Shown here piece by piece: positions 27,001 to 34,696 of a stretch of 64,000 nucleotides of DNA; within the stretch, counting starts at the first letter, position 1, and each line of letters begins with the position of its first letter. Source of the DNA: Rhizobacter sp. OV335. Its GTDB lineage: Bacteria; Pseudomonadota; Gammaproteobacteria; Burkholderiales; Burkholderiaceae_C. The position numbers and the translations under genes were made by a program. The notes under the pieces are model-generated. The model was not told the origin of the DNA. It was given only the letters and a program-made list of their open reading frames with translations, and searched no databases. The stretch covers positions 1-64,000 of the forward strand of contig NZ_FRCQ01000029.1 of NCBI RefSeq assembly GCF_900142965.1. The letters run 5' to 3'.

Positions 27001-27898
27001 GTCGGAAGACAGGAACATGTTGCGAGAGTGGACCAGGAACTTCGGCAGGGCGGACGACTTCGACGTGGCCACCGCCCAGGCCAAGGAGAAGGTCGAGCGC
27101 CTCTATTGGCAGAACATCAACAGCGTCAAGCTGAACGGTGGCGGCTCGGTCAACTACGTGATGGCCAAGGACGACATCGGCAACTGGTACGTCAAGGCCT
27201 ACAGCACCGATCCGTCGAGCATCTTCAAGTCGGCGCAGGGCTTGGCGCTCTTCAACACCGGCGGTCGGATGGGTGTCAACCTGCTGAAGCGGACCGAGCT
27301 GCAACGCGTGTTCGACGACAAGAGCACCTCGGTGGAAGACAAGGTGCGCATCGGCAAGGAGCTCTCCGGCACCTCGCCCGATGCGAACGCAGCGCTGCTG
27401 AAGGTGCGCGACCGCTACCGGGCACGCTATGCCATCGCTGCCGACACGGCGAGCGAGGCGTTGTTGCAGACGACCCAGGCGCTGCCGGAGGAACTGCGCA
27501 CCGCCGTGAGCAAGGACGGCAACCTGGCCGAAGTGGATGCCGAGGCCTTGCTGAAACGCTTGCAGGCCGTGCAGGCCGCCGAGCTCGATGGCGTGGCGAC
27601 GGCACTGACCTCGGCGCGTGCGCTGGCGGCCGACGACAAGACGCGTCTCGTCAAGCTGGAGGCGGCGATCGCCAACGGCGCGGTCGCACTGAGACGCTTC
27701 CGGCAAGTCGCGTTTTCCGATGTCAGCTCGAACGCAACCGTGTCGACCAATTCGGTCCAACGCGCGGCCGCGGCCTCGCTGGTACAGCGCAAGGTGCTGG
27801 AGAAGCTGACGACGACGCTTGCGCCGTACCGATTGGCGTTGGGCGCCTACGAGCAGGCGCTGATCAACGTCGGTGACGTCGCGGCGGCTGGTCCCTAG
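24038..27898 (+). CDS. Very large lipoprotein of unknown function (1286 residues, helical)
   Basis: Lipoprotein signal with lipobox FAGC. The rest shows no family I can name. Residues 560-900 are strongly alpha-helical with coiled-coil character (repeated Ala/Glu/Lys stretches such as AEKATPALAAASAAAAGLEAEL and KDAATKEAALKKKVETAA). A smaller globular segment near 1000-1100 has KLNGGGSVNYVMAKDDIGNWYVKAYSTDPSSIFKSAQGL. No C-terminal membrane helix. ATG 24038 is one base after the upstream lipoprotein stop, with GGGAGG upstream. Its own stop overlaps the convergent Fic gene by 4 bp. A periplasm-spanning or surface structural role is conceivable but only inference. Confidence 0.8.
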   Translation: MKRYHRIAACAAVVLFAGCAAIEIDVDVYKGPLAHEEEIQLRQFAATAIAAKPLLVTLRDELELAKRRETRDDSAFYRAVRRTGGSLDTFISGDVTFQSRLAKFVNGATFYYEDLGDAEVSKARRHVEEAARLQKIMMMTEGDLKLAEQIEKVRSSSDKDSLQWKLAVAYLQIACGAFELKDCAGVGKLPYRSVRDLSPACEGNSQKLNCPAEGGSNAGYQFLSDPRNAREHAKALFKKDDPDFVTRITELSQAFIGMRVSMHGMLVHSLNALERAREGSPEQIYIAKLVAGATQPRMLACYTSHRASVEAPQVASLPSGFVESMRGPTQRPSGLFLSTASGTAPVQWDAARYAAATEAIERTGPRYPKELAGFLRATDATLMQLDRSRTGDNHVSALSGCTAVDPVAVKPRAGSSPIATRVSEFDHVGRPHSLDFGLARGPTDDVLRQTWVEYMELTLFTLTSTEAKTASGFDRARLQDGIETLTREFEKALDEKDEEPKLHAEKVTRARQRLEETLIFFAERLLFVANNITSATLKADLGKEDGTGQDEPLYNKGIPARVAVLETLGNTLVLHANDLRRRQRHNQQLVDGLASERAAASRAYAPGTATSFDAVLLQARAELKESAKVAEKATPALAAASAAAAGLEAELGTARGTTLSSHRQLEQRRADLAPLESLVRTTVPSKNRSGIYRTDKPQEEDGDAAELAAFIKQELDPAANTTVVQYLDKVSTWLEVQTSGPSADTPRLKRIGAARGLLSKQREALEAAVSRAQKPDAIVVGVREVVLRWARDAASELATLEGNAKDAATKEAALKKKVETAATIQTTAKAKVDKSTATKSQFDRIIPVLEEQRDAVVREGEKVGAADPRSTVLLLRHSLAARQAAKKDTGDKATAVDDAAKYLAGFNPPDWSQVKDAKNRVEVLDHVITTLQHQHISALAAGHPDEARNLTIALNVAYQTRANAAYLRPSSDYLKNVYSATTLQDGTPSEDRNMLREWTRNFGRADDFDVATAQAKEKVERLYWQNINSVKLNGGGSVNYVMAKDDIGNWYVKAYSTDPSSIFKSAQGLALFNTGGRMGVNLLKRTELQRVFDDKSTSVEDKVRIGKELSGTSPDANAALLKVRDRYRARYAIAADTASEALLQTTQALPEELRTAVSKDGNLAEVDAEALLKRLQAVQAAELDGVATALTSARALAADDKTRLVKLEAAIANGAVALRRFRQVAFSDVSSNATVSTNSVQRAAAASLVQRKVLEKLTTTLAPYRLALGAYEQALINVGDVAAAGP

Positions 27899-29010
27899 TC
27901 GGCCAGGTCATAGGCGGTGCTGCGCCCGCCCGCGGACGACTTGCGCAGCACGCCGAGCGCAAGCAACTGCGCGATATCGCGCAGTGCCGTGTCCGGCGAG
28001 CACTTGCCGATGGCGGCCCACTTGCTGCTGGTGAGCTTGCCGTCGAACCCGTCGAGCAGGCGGTTGAGCAGCTTCATCTGGCGTTCGTTCATCGGCGTGC
28101 CCGCCCAGCGTTGCCAGAACCGCGCCTTGGCCAGCACGCCGTCGAGCGTGGTCTGCGCGCTGGCGACGGCCCGGCCCAGCGTGCCGAGGAACCAGGCCAG
28201 CCAGCCGGTGACGTCCAGCGCGCCCTTCTGCGTGCGTTCGAGGATGTCGTAGTAGTCCTTGCGCTCGCGCTGGATCTGCGCCGACAGGCTGTAGAAGCGC
28301 TGCCTGGCGCCATCGGCACGCACCAGGAACAGGTCGCCCACGGCGCGCGCGATGCGGCCGTTGCCGTCGTCGAACGGATGCAGCGTCACGAACCACAGAT
28401 GCGCGAGGCCGGCCTTGATCAGCGCGGGCTCGCCGGTGTCGCGGTTGGCCCAGGCGAGGAACCGCGCCATCTCGGTCGCGAGCGCGTCGGCCGGGGGCGC
28501 CTGGAAATGGACCTTGCTGCGGTTCACCGGGCCGGAGACGACCTGCATCGGGCCGGTCGCGTCATCGCGCCACTGGCCCACGGCGATCTTGCCCATGCCG
28601 GAGTAGCCGGTGGGGAACAGCGCGGCATGCCAGCCGAACAGCCGCTCGGCGGTCAAGGGCTCGGCGCTGCGCGAGGTGGCATCGAGCACCATCTCGACGA
28701 CGCCGTCCACGTGCCGGTCCGCCGGCGCGAGTGCGCCGATGTCCATGCCGAGCCGGCAGGCGATGGAAGCCCGGACCACGGTGGCGTCCAGCAATTCGCC
28801 TTCGATCTCGCTGGTCTTGAGCACCTCGTCGGTCAAGGCGGCCAGGCTGGCCTGCTCGCGTTGCCCGGGCTCGCCGTCGGCCAGGCGGCCGAGCAGCAGG
28901 CCGTGGTCGCGGCGCACGTCGGCCAGCGACTGGGCGAGCGCGGGCAGGTCGACGCGCCACTGTGGCCAGTCACCGTCTTGCCAGACGTAGAGGTTCTCTC
29001 CGCGGTTCAT
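27895..29010 (-). CDS. Fic-domain protein (probable AMP-transferase) with built-in inhibitory motif
   Basis: 371 residues. N-terminal DUF4172-like region, then a Fic core with complete motif HPFDDGNGRIAR (211-222), H211 being the catalytic histidine and D215/N217/R222 the ATP-binding set. An inhibitory helix lies upstream: TSEIEG (66-71) fits [S/T]xxxE[G/N] with E70, so this is a self-restrained class II Fic protein that needs no separate antitoxin. The C-terminal 80 residues look like a winged helix (SKWAAIGKCSPDTALRDIAQLLALGVL). Such proteins AMPylate target hydroxyls. Start ATG 29010. Convergent with the large lipoprotein gene. Confidence 0.92.
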   Translation of the reverse strand: MNRGENLYVWQDGDWPQWRVDLPALAQSLADVRRDHGLLLGRLADGEPGQREQASLAALTDEVLKTSEIEGELLDATVVRASIACRLGMDIGALAPADRHVDGVVEMVLDATSRSAEPLTAERLFGWHAALFPTGYSGMGKIAVGQWRDDATGPMQVVSGPVNRSKVHFQAPPADALATEMARFLAWANRDTGEPALIKAGLAHLWFVTLHPFDDGNGRIARAVGDLFLVRADGARQRFYSLSAQIQRERKDYYDILERTQKGALDVTGWLAWFLGTLGRAVASAQTTLDGVLAKARFWQRWAGTPMNERQMKLLNRLLDGFDGKLTSSKWAAIGKCSPDTALRDIAQLLALGVLRKSSAGGRSTAYDLAD

Positions 29011-29050
29011 GCGGAGATCAGGCCTTCGATTCCCCGCATTGGCAAGAGGG

Positions 29051-29143
29051 CGGAGGGGCATGGGAGTCGAACCCACCCGGCGGCGCATGGCACCACCCAC
29101 CGGGTTTGAAGCCCGGCCGTCCCACCAGGGACGTTCCCCCTCC
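29051..29143 (-). tRNA. selC: tRNA-Sec (UCA anticodon)
   Basis: 93-nt cloverleaf with the hallmarks of selenocysteine tRNA. The acceptor strands are GGAGGGGG (5') and GCCCCTCC (3') plus discriminator G; there are seven clean pairs and an eighth G-G position. The anticodon loop is CTTCAAA, giving anticodon UCA, closed by CCGGG/CCCGG pairs. The variable arm is very long, and the T arm is GTGGG-TTCGACT-CCCAT. CCA is not encoded. It reads UGA in fdhA at 41233-41235. It lies 9 bp downstream of selB on the same strand, consistent with co-transcription. Confidence 0.95.
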
Positions 29144-29152
29144 TCGGGTCGC

Positions 29153-31072
29153 TCAGCGCATCGCAGGTGACCTGAACAGCTCAGTGTCGCTGCGCAAACG
29201 GTGCTCGTCGCCGACGCGGCGCAGCAGGCCGATGCGGTCGAAGTACTCGAGGATCTGGATCGCGCGCTTGCGGCCGAGGGCGGTCGCGTCGCGGAAATGG
29301 GCGGCGGTCACGGCGCCGTCGGGAGCGGCGGCGGCGACGCTGCGCACGTGGGCTGCCAGCTGCGCCATCGCGGCGGGCGCGCAGTACAGGTCCTTCGCGA
29401 CCTGGTGCAGCTCGCCGCGTTGCGCCAGCCGCGCGAGCGTCGTGCGCATCAGCAGCTCGCCCTCACGCGTGTCGCGGGCCAGGTCGCGCACCCAGCTGCC
29501 GTCGAAGCCGGCCGCCGCGAGCAGCGGGGCCACCTTCTGCGCGATGCGCTCGTCGGCGGCCGACAGGCGAAGCGCATGCTCGGGCAGGTGCACGAACGCG
29601 CCGCGCACCGTGACCGCGCCGTCGGCCTGCAGCTCGGCGAGCACGGCGCTCCACAGCGGCAGCGGCAGGCGCGGGGCCGCGAGGCGGCGCAGGCGGGCCG
29701 CGTCGGGGCCGGGCACCTCGGGGTCGCGGGCGTGGAAGCTGCGCAGCGTGTCGATCACTGCGGCGTGCACCGCCGCGCGCTGCGTGCGGCCGAGTGCCCA
29801 GTCCGGCGCATCGGCCTCGGCCTGGGGCGCCAGGCCTTCGGCACTGGCCCAGCGGTGGCGCGACAGGCCGTGTGGCGCAGCGTCGAGCAGCGCGTCGAAG
29901 CGTTGCGCCGCGGTCGGCAGCGACCATGCCGCCAGCTCGGCCAGGCGCTGCGGCGTGCGCCGGTACCGCACCGGCGCGAACGGGTCGAGCACGGAGCCGC
30001 CGGCGATCGTGCGGGTCGCCGAGTTGTCGCGCAGCACGATGCGGTCGCCATGCCAGGCGCCGATGGGCGCCTGCAGCACGATCTGCACGAAGGCGCGGCA
30101 ACCGGGGGCGAGGGCGTCGGCCGCGGCGTCGACACCCGCGAGCACGGCCACCGTGCCCATCGTGTCGCTCGCGCCGAGGTGCACGTGCACCGGCGTGCCC
30201 GAGCGCAGAGGGCGCGGCTCGCCGTGCCACAGCGTCAGCAGCGCATCGAGCCGGTCGGTCGCGACGCCGGCCCCGGCCGACACCAGCCATTGCCCACGCG
30301 CCACCTCGTGCTTGTCGACACCGGCCAGCGCCACCGCGCAGCGTTGGCCGGCATGCGCCTGCATCGCGGCCTGGTTCTGCGTGTGCAGGCTGCGCACGCG
30401 GGCGTGGCGGCCGGTGGGCGAGGGGCACAGCGCCAGCTCGTCGCCGACCTGCACCCGCCCGGCATGCACCGTGCCGGTCACCACGGTGCCGACGCCGTCG
30501 AGCGTGAACGCGCGGTCGATCGCGAGTCGGAAGGCGTCGCTCGCACCGTCGCGTGGTGGCGTGGCACGCGCCGCGGCGAACAGCAGCTCGCGCAAGGCCA
30601 GCAGGCCCTCGCCGGTGGGGGCCGCGACGGCGAGCACCGGCGCAGCGGCGAGCGGCGTGCCGACCAGCAATGCGGCCACTTCGCCGCGCACCTGCACGAG
30701 GCGCGCCGCATCGACGCGGTCGCATTTCGTGATGACGACGGCCGCGCGCGACAGCCCCAGCAGCGACAGCACGGCCAGGTGCTCGCGTGTCTGCGGCATC
30801 ACGCCGTCGTCGGCGGCGACCAGCAGCAGCGCGAAGTCGATGCCGGTCGCGCCGGCGAGCATCGTGTGCACCAGGCGCTCGTGGCCGGGTACGTCGATGA
30901 AGCCGATGCGCGGCACGGCTTCGTCGCCCGGCACGTCGAGGAACGCGTAGCCGAGCTCGATCGAGATGCCGCGCGCCTTCTCCTGCGGCAGGCGGTCGGT
31001 GTCGACGCCGGTGAGCGCGCGCACCAGCGTGGTCTTGCCGTGGTCGATGTGGCCTGCGGTGCCGACGATCAT
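29153..31072 (-). CDS. selB: Selenocysteine-specific elongation factor SelB
   Basis: 639 residues, close to the usual 610-640. EF-Tu-like GTPase: G1 [13 protein letters not shown] (4-16), the SelB-typical [13 protein letters not shown]3 DVPGHE and G4 TKCD. Two beta-barrel domains follow, and the C-terminal 250 residues carry the winged-helix repeats that bind the SECIS hairpin (for example [29 protein letters not shown]). It delivers Sec-tRNA to the ribosome at UGA. Start is ATG 31072, which begins [13 protein letters not shown] exactly as in the family; a longer in-frame extension upstream overlaps the ferritin-like gene and is spurious. Confidence 0.97.
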   Translation of the reverse strand: MIVGTAGHIDHGKTTLVRALTGVDTDRLPQEKARGISIELGYAFLDVPGDEAVPRIGFIDVPGHERLVHTMLAGATGIDFALLLVAADDGVMPQTREHLAVLSLLGLSRAAVVITKCDRVDAARLVQVRGEVAALLVGTPLAAAPVLAVAAPTGEGLLALRELLFAAARATPPRDGASDAFRLAIDRAFTLDGVGTVVTGTVHAGRVQVGDELALCPSPTGRHARVRSLHTQNQAAMQAHAGQRCAVALAGVDKHEVARGQWLVSAGAGVATDRLDALLTLWHGEPRPLRSGTPVHVHLGASDTMGTVAVLAGVDAAADALAPGCRAFVQIVLQAPIGAWHGDRIVLRDNSATRTIAGGSVLDPFAPVRYRRTPQRLAELAAWSLPTAAQRFDALLDAAPHGLSRHRWASAEGLAPQAEADAPDWALGRTQRAAVHAAVIDTLRSFHARDPEVPGPDAARLRRLAAPRLPLPLWSAVLAELQADGAVTVRGAFVHLPEHALRLSAADERIAQKVAPLLAAAGFDGSWVRDLARDTREGELLMRTTLARLAQRGELHQVAKDLYCAPAAMAQLAAHVRSVAAAAPDGAVTAAHFRDATALGRKRAIQILEYFDRIGLLRRVGDEHRLRSDTELFRSPAMR

Positions 31073-31089
31073 GCTCAGGCGTCCGGGGG

Positions 31090-32304
31090 CTACATGAAGT
31101 TGCGCGTGTGCAGGTCGGCCAGCCGCTCGGCCTCGGCGCGCTCGAAGCCGAGCCGGCTCAGCCGCGCGCGCCGCCCGGCTGCCATCTCGCGCTTCAGCTG
31201 CTGCACGGCCGCATGCCCGCGCGCCACCGCGTCCGGCGTCAACGCGCCCGCGGCCAGCAGCACCAGCGCATCGAACACCTCCTCGTTCAGCCCCGCAGTG
31301 TTCGCCAGCGCATCGAAGCGCTGCTCGATCGCGTTGCGCAGCCGCACCTGGTAGTCGGGCTCGACCGCGAGCCGGTACTCCAGGTGCGCCATCCCGAAGG
31401 CCACGTGCCGGCCTTCGTCGCGCGCCGCCAGCCGCGCGACCTGGCGCGTGACCGGATCGGGCCCGTGCTCGTGCAGGAAGTTCAGCAGGTTCACGAAGCT
31501 GCCTTCGCCGAGCACCGAGAGCAGGAAGGTCGCCGTCGAGAAATCCGGCGCGTCGAACAGCGTGCGCAGCGAGGCCTGCCCGCCGGCCGTCGACAGCGCC
31601 GGCGGCAGGCCACGCAGTGCGGCGCGGCGCGTGAACACCTCGACATGCCGCGCCTCGTCGGCGCACTGCAGCGCGAGCAGTTGCAGCACCTCGCGGTAGT
31701 GCGGGTGGATCTGCCCGAGGTGCCGCGCCGGCACCAGCAAGGCCGCGTTCTCGTTCTCGACCAGGTAGGTCATCACCTGCACGACGGCGGCCTCGATCTC
31801 CGGGGCGAGCTCGAACGGCGCGGTCCAGTCGATCGCGGTGGCCGGGTCCCACTGCGCGGCTGCCGCCTGCGCGTAGAGCTCGCCGGCGGTGGCGGCCCAC
31901 AGCTCGTGGCGCTGCCGCAGCCCGAACGCGAACGCCGGGCTGCCGGCCTCCACCGTCGCGCCGCGCGCGGCGAGGCCCCAGTCGGCGCGCGCTTCGGGGG
32001 CGGTGGTTTCGTCGTCGGTCGTGGGGCCGGCGCGCTGCGCACCGCGCCAGCGACCTGCGGCCGACGGGCCGCGCGTCAGGATGCCGTGCAGACAACCCTG
32101 CGCATCGGTCTCGAAGCGCAGCGCATGGCCCTGCTGCCGGCACCACGCGGCCAGGTGCAGGTCCCACGCGTCGGCGCGGCCACGCACGCGCAGCTCGTCG
32201 CCATCGGCGAGGGTGGCCAGCGCGCGGCGCACCAGCAGCAGCGCGCCCTGGTCCAGCGCCAGCGACTCAATATCGATAGTCGCTGGCAAGGATGCGGCCG
32301 TCAT
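31090..32304 (-). CDS. TusA-like domain fused to ferritin-like di-iron domain
   Basis: 404 residues. The first 75 residues resemble a TusA/SirA fold ([41 protein letters not shown]) but lack the active CPxP cysteine. Residues 140-380 look like a ferritin-like four-helix bundle: [15 protein letters not shown], then [10 protein letters not shown] and [12 protein letters not shown], which supply two ExxH-type metal ligand pairs, plus [11 protein letters not shown]. This is the ligand pattern of di-iron oxygenases or reductases (AurF and R2-like). Substrate unknown. The gene overlaps the preceding substrate-binding-like gene by 38 bp and is 17 bp before selB, so it belongs to the selenocysteine cluster. 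Domain assignment is from pattern recognition. Confidence 0.72.
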   Translation of the reverse strand: MTAASLPATIDIESLALDQGALLLVRRALATLADGDELRVRGRADAWDLHLAAWCRQQGHALRFETDAQGCLHGILTRGPSAAGRWRGAQRAGPTTDDETTAPEARADWGLAARGATVEAGSPAFAFGLRQRHELWAATAGELYAQAAAAQWDPATAIDWTAPFELAPEIEAAVVQVMTYLVENENAALLVPARHLGQIHPHYREVLQLLALQCADEARHVEVFTRRAALRGLPPALSTAGGQASLRTLFDAPDFSTATFLLSVLGEGSFVNLLNFLHEHGPDPVTRQVARLAARDEGRHVAFGMAHLEYRLAVEPDYQVRLRNAIEQRFDALANTAGLNEEVFDALVLLAAGALTPDAVARGHAAVQQLKREMAAGRRARLSRLGFERAEAERLADLHTRNFM

Positions 32305-33127
32305 CGCTGTAGAACCCTTCGTCGTCGACTGCTCGCTCGAGCAGCGTGTAGCCGCTGGTGCGGCCGGTGCGCCACGCGCGCAGCCCCTCCAGCTCGAGCA
32401 GCGGACGCACCTCCGGATCGTCCCAGCGCATCGCGAGCAGCAGCGACGTGAAGTGGTCGATCAAGGCCGCCGGCGCACCCGGGCTGGTCGTGAAGTTGCA
32501 GTGGTCGTAGGGATCGGTGCGCGCGATCACGCGCGTGCTGCCGGCCGGCAGCGTGCCGTCGAGGCCGAACGCGAGGTGGTTGCTGTCGATCAGGCAGCAG
32601 GCGTCGACCTCGCCGGCCAGCAGCGCGACGGCTGCATCGCGCTCGCCGCCGATGTGGTCGCCGTGCTTGCCGCCGAGCACGTCGAAGCGGCGCAGCGTGA
32701 AGTCGCGGCCGGCCACCAGCCCGTGCGCACGCAGCAGTCCGAGCGGAATCAGCGTGGCCTGCGGCGAATCGATCGCGCCGGTGCCCACGCGCGCACCGCG
32801 CAGGTCGGCGAGTGCCTGCAGCGGGCTGTCGGCACGCACGACGACCACCGAGCGCAGGTCGCAATCGGTGTCGCGCATCGCGACCGCCCGCACGGCCTGG
32901 CCGCGCGCGCGGGCCAGGCGGTCGGCGCGCACCCACGCGAGCGGCGAGTTCCAGGCCAGGTGGATCGCGCCGTCGAACTGCGCCTCGACCTGACGCTCGT
33001 AGTTTGAATAAAGCAGGTAGTCGAAGGCCAGGCCGTGGCGCGCGAAGAAGGCCTTGAAGCCTTCCCAGATCGTGACGACCTTGGGCGCGTAGGCCACGGC
33101 GCCCATGATCAAGGTGGAGTTGCTCAT
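32267..33127 (-). CDS. PhnD/SsuA-type substrate-binding-like protein without signal peptide
   Basis: About 286 residues from the start MSNSTLIMGAVAY; a 17-residue extension is possible but has no clear ribosome site. It has the type 2 periplasmic-binding fold seen in PhnD-like proteins: KVVTIWEGFKAFFARHGLAFDYLLY, HLAWNSPLAWV, LADLRGARVGTGAIDSPQATLIPLGLLRAHGL and LLAGEVDACCLIDSNHL. There is no signal peptide or lipobox, so it is probably cytoplasmic and not a transporter component; no ABC transporter genes are nearby. It may bind an anionic metabolite for the overlapping ferritin-like protein. That link is inference from a 38-bp overlap. Confidence 0.78.
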   Translation of the reverse strand: MSNSTLIMGAVAYAPKVVTIWEGFKAFFARHGLAFDYLLYSNYERQVEAQFDGAIHLAWNSPLAWVRADRLARARGQAVRAVAMRDTDCDLRSVVVVRADSPLQALADLRGARVGTGAIDSPQATLIPLGLLRAHGLVAGRDFTLRRFDVLGGKHGDHIGGERDAAVALLAGEVDACCLIDSNHLAFGLDGTLPAGSTRVIARTDPYDHCNFTTSPGAPAALIDHFTSLLLAMRWDDPEVRPLLELEGLRAWRTGRTSGYTLLERAVDDEGFYSDDGRILASDYRY

Positions 33128-33567
33128 TGTCCTGGGTGTCCTTGGAGGCGAATGGGTCTGCGAATGCGTCGCTGGCATGGCGAACAGGGCTTCGACAGGC
33201 TCAGCCCGAACGGGGGAGGGGTGAAGATTCCGTTCGCCATGAGCACATCAGGTCCTTGAAGGGACCGGGCGGTTGCACGGAAACCCCGTTCGCCCTGAGC
33301 AGGGACTGAGCCTGTCGAAGGCCCGTCCGTCGAAGGGTTGTGCCCGAAGCGCGCGAGGCCTTCGACAAGCTCAGTCCGTCCCTTCGACAGGCTCAGGGCG
33401 AACGGGGAGGGGCTCAGGGCGAACGGGGAGGGGCTCAGCCCGAACGGGGAGAGGCCGAGCCCGAGCGGGGAGAAACTCAGCCCGAACGGGGCGCCATGCG
33501 CCAGTCGGGCAGGGTGCACGAATCGGTCGCCGTCCATGTTCCGGATTCCTTCGACCCTGCGTCGCTT
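33128..33567. other. 440-bp gap holding a REP-like repeat cluster
   Basis: Between the acyl-CoA dehydrogenase and the substrate-binding-like gene. It is filled with copies of a REP-like sequence related to CTTCGACAGGCTCAG and CCTGAGCCTGTCGAAGG in both orientations. Open frames across it only translate the repeat and are not believed to be genes. Confidence 0.7.
33184..33494. repeat. REP-like palindromic repeats and a 21-bp tandem array
   Basis: Copies of the core TTCGACAGGCTCAG lie near 33188 and 33383, with the inverted form near 33309 and a variant (TTCGACAAGCTCAG) at 33361. Immediately after the last copy a 21-bp unit beginning CTCAGGGCGAACGG is repeated about five times (33392-33412, 33413-33433, 33434-33454, 33455-33475, 33476-33493) with a few substitutions. 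This sequence type is widespread as intergenic REP elements in Burkholderiales and Pseudomonas. It may split transcription of the formate dehydrogenase/selenium cluster or stabilise mRNA ends. Confidence 0.85.
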
Positions 33568-34683
33568 TCAGAACAGCGGCAGGCCGGTGATGGCCTTGCC
33601 GATGAAGTCGTACAGCACGTCCGAGGTCGGCGCCATCACGCTCGATGCGCGCGCGTCGCGGAACAGCCGCTCGATGCCGGCCTCCTTGCGGAAGGCCGCA
33701 CCACCGCACACGCGCATCGCGGTATCGGTCACCTCCAGCGCGGCTTCGGCCGCGGCGGCCTTCACCTCCAGCACGCGCAGCATCGTGTCGGCGCGGCCGC
33801 TGCCGATCGCCGCCAGCGTGTCGTCGATCAGCGCCTGCACCATGTCGGCTTTGATGCGCGCACGGGCCAGGTAGGCGCGGATCGTCGGCAGGTCGGCCAG
33901 CGAGCTGTCGAGGTGCAGGTGGCGGGTCTGGCCGACGTGGCCGATCGCGCGCGACAACGCACCTTCCATCAGCCCGGCCGAGCACGACGCGCTCAGCACC
34001 GAGAACCACGGCAGCACCACGCCCATCATCGTGTCGAAGCCCTTGCCGTCCTCGCCCAGCCGGTCGGCGGCGGCGATGCGCACGCCGCGCGCGGTGATCG
34101 GCGTCGACGCGTTGCCGCGCAGGCCCAGCCCGTCGAACGCGCCGGGCTGGCTCAGGCCGTCACTCCTGGCATCCACGAACCACAGCGTGCTTGCGCCGTC
34201 CGCCGCCAGCGGCTTGCTCGACCAGACGTAGCTGTCGGCCTCGAACGCCGAGGTGACCCAGCTCTTGCGCGCGTCGAGCAGCACCGCGCTGCCGTCGGCG
34301 CGGGCCGTGCCGGTCGGCGCCCAGAAGTGGCTGCGCGAATCGGCCTCGGAGAACGCGAGCGTGCTCAGGTGCCGGCCGCGCGCGATGGCCTCGCGGATGG
34401 CGGGCTTGTCAGCGGACTCGATCACCGCGACCGCGCAGTAGTGCATGCAGACGATCATCGCGGTCGACGGGCAGGCCTGCGCAAGGCGCGAGACGACCTG
34501 GCTGGCCTCCTTCAACCCCAGGCCGAGCCCGCCCACCGCTGGGGCCGACATCAGGCCGAGCAGCCCGGCTTCGCCCAGCGCGGTGATCGTCTCTCGCGGG
34601 AAGCGTCCCTCTCGGTCCGTGCGCAGCGCGAGCGGCTCCACGGTGTCGGTGACGATGCGGGCGAGCGTGTCGAGCGGATTCAT
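33568..34683 (-). CDS. Acyl-CoA dehydrogenase family protein
   Basis: 371 residues, normal family length. Recognisable: GLMSAPAVGGLGLGL and TLAFSEADSRSHFW in the N-terminal and middle domains, FDGLGLRGNASTPI, and the C-terminal ALEVTDTAMRVCGGAAFRKEAGIERLFRDAR helix pair. The typical FAD-linked alpha/beta oxidation is known for the family, but related members oxidise sulfur or amine compounds (SfnB- and DszC-like), and the substrate cannot be read from sequence. It lies 13 bp downstream of selA on the same strand within the selenocysteine cluster. Start ATG 34683. Whether it takes part in selenium or formate metabolism is unknown. Confidence 0.85.
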   Translation of the reverse strand: MNPLDTLARIVTDTVEPLALRTDREGRFPRETITALGEAGLLGLMSAPAVGGLGLGLKEASQVVSRLAQACPSTAMIVCMHYCAVAVIESADKPAIREAIARGRHLSTLAFSEADSRSHFWAPTGTARADGSAVLLDARKSWVTSAFEADSYVWSSKPLAADGASTLWFVDARSDGLSQPGAFDGLGLRGNASTPITARGVRIAAADRLGEDGKGFDTMMGVVLPWFSVLSASCSAGLMEGALSRAIGHVGQTRHLHLDSSLADLPTIRAYLARARIKADMVQALIDDTLAAIGSGRADTMLRVLEVKAAAAEAALEVTDTAMRVCGGAAFRKEAGIERLFRDARASSVMAPTSDVLYDFIGKAITGLPLF

Positions 34684-34696
34684 CGGGTCTCCTTGG

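Noticed and set aside
29153-32167. 1004-residue minus-strand frame
   Set aside because: Its first 365 codons run antisense-free but out of frame through the ferritin-like gene; SelB homology begins exactly at ATG 31072.
33124-33537. 137-residue minus-strand frame rich in PFALSPS repeats
   Set aside because: It only translates the REP-like core and the 21-bp tandem array; it has no independent domain or ribosome site.
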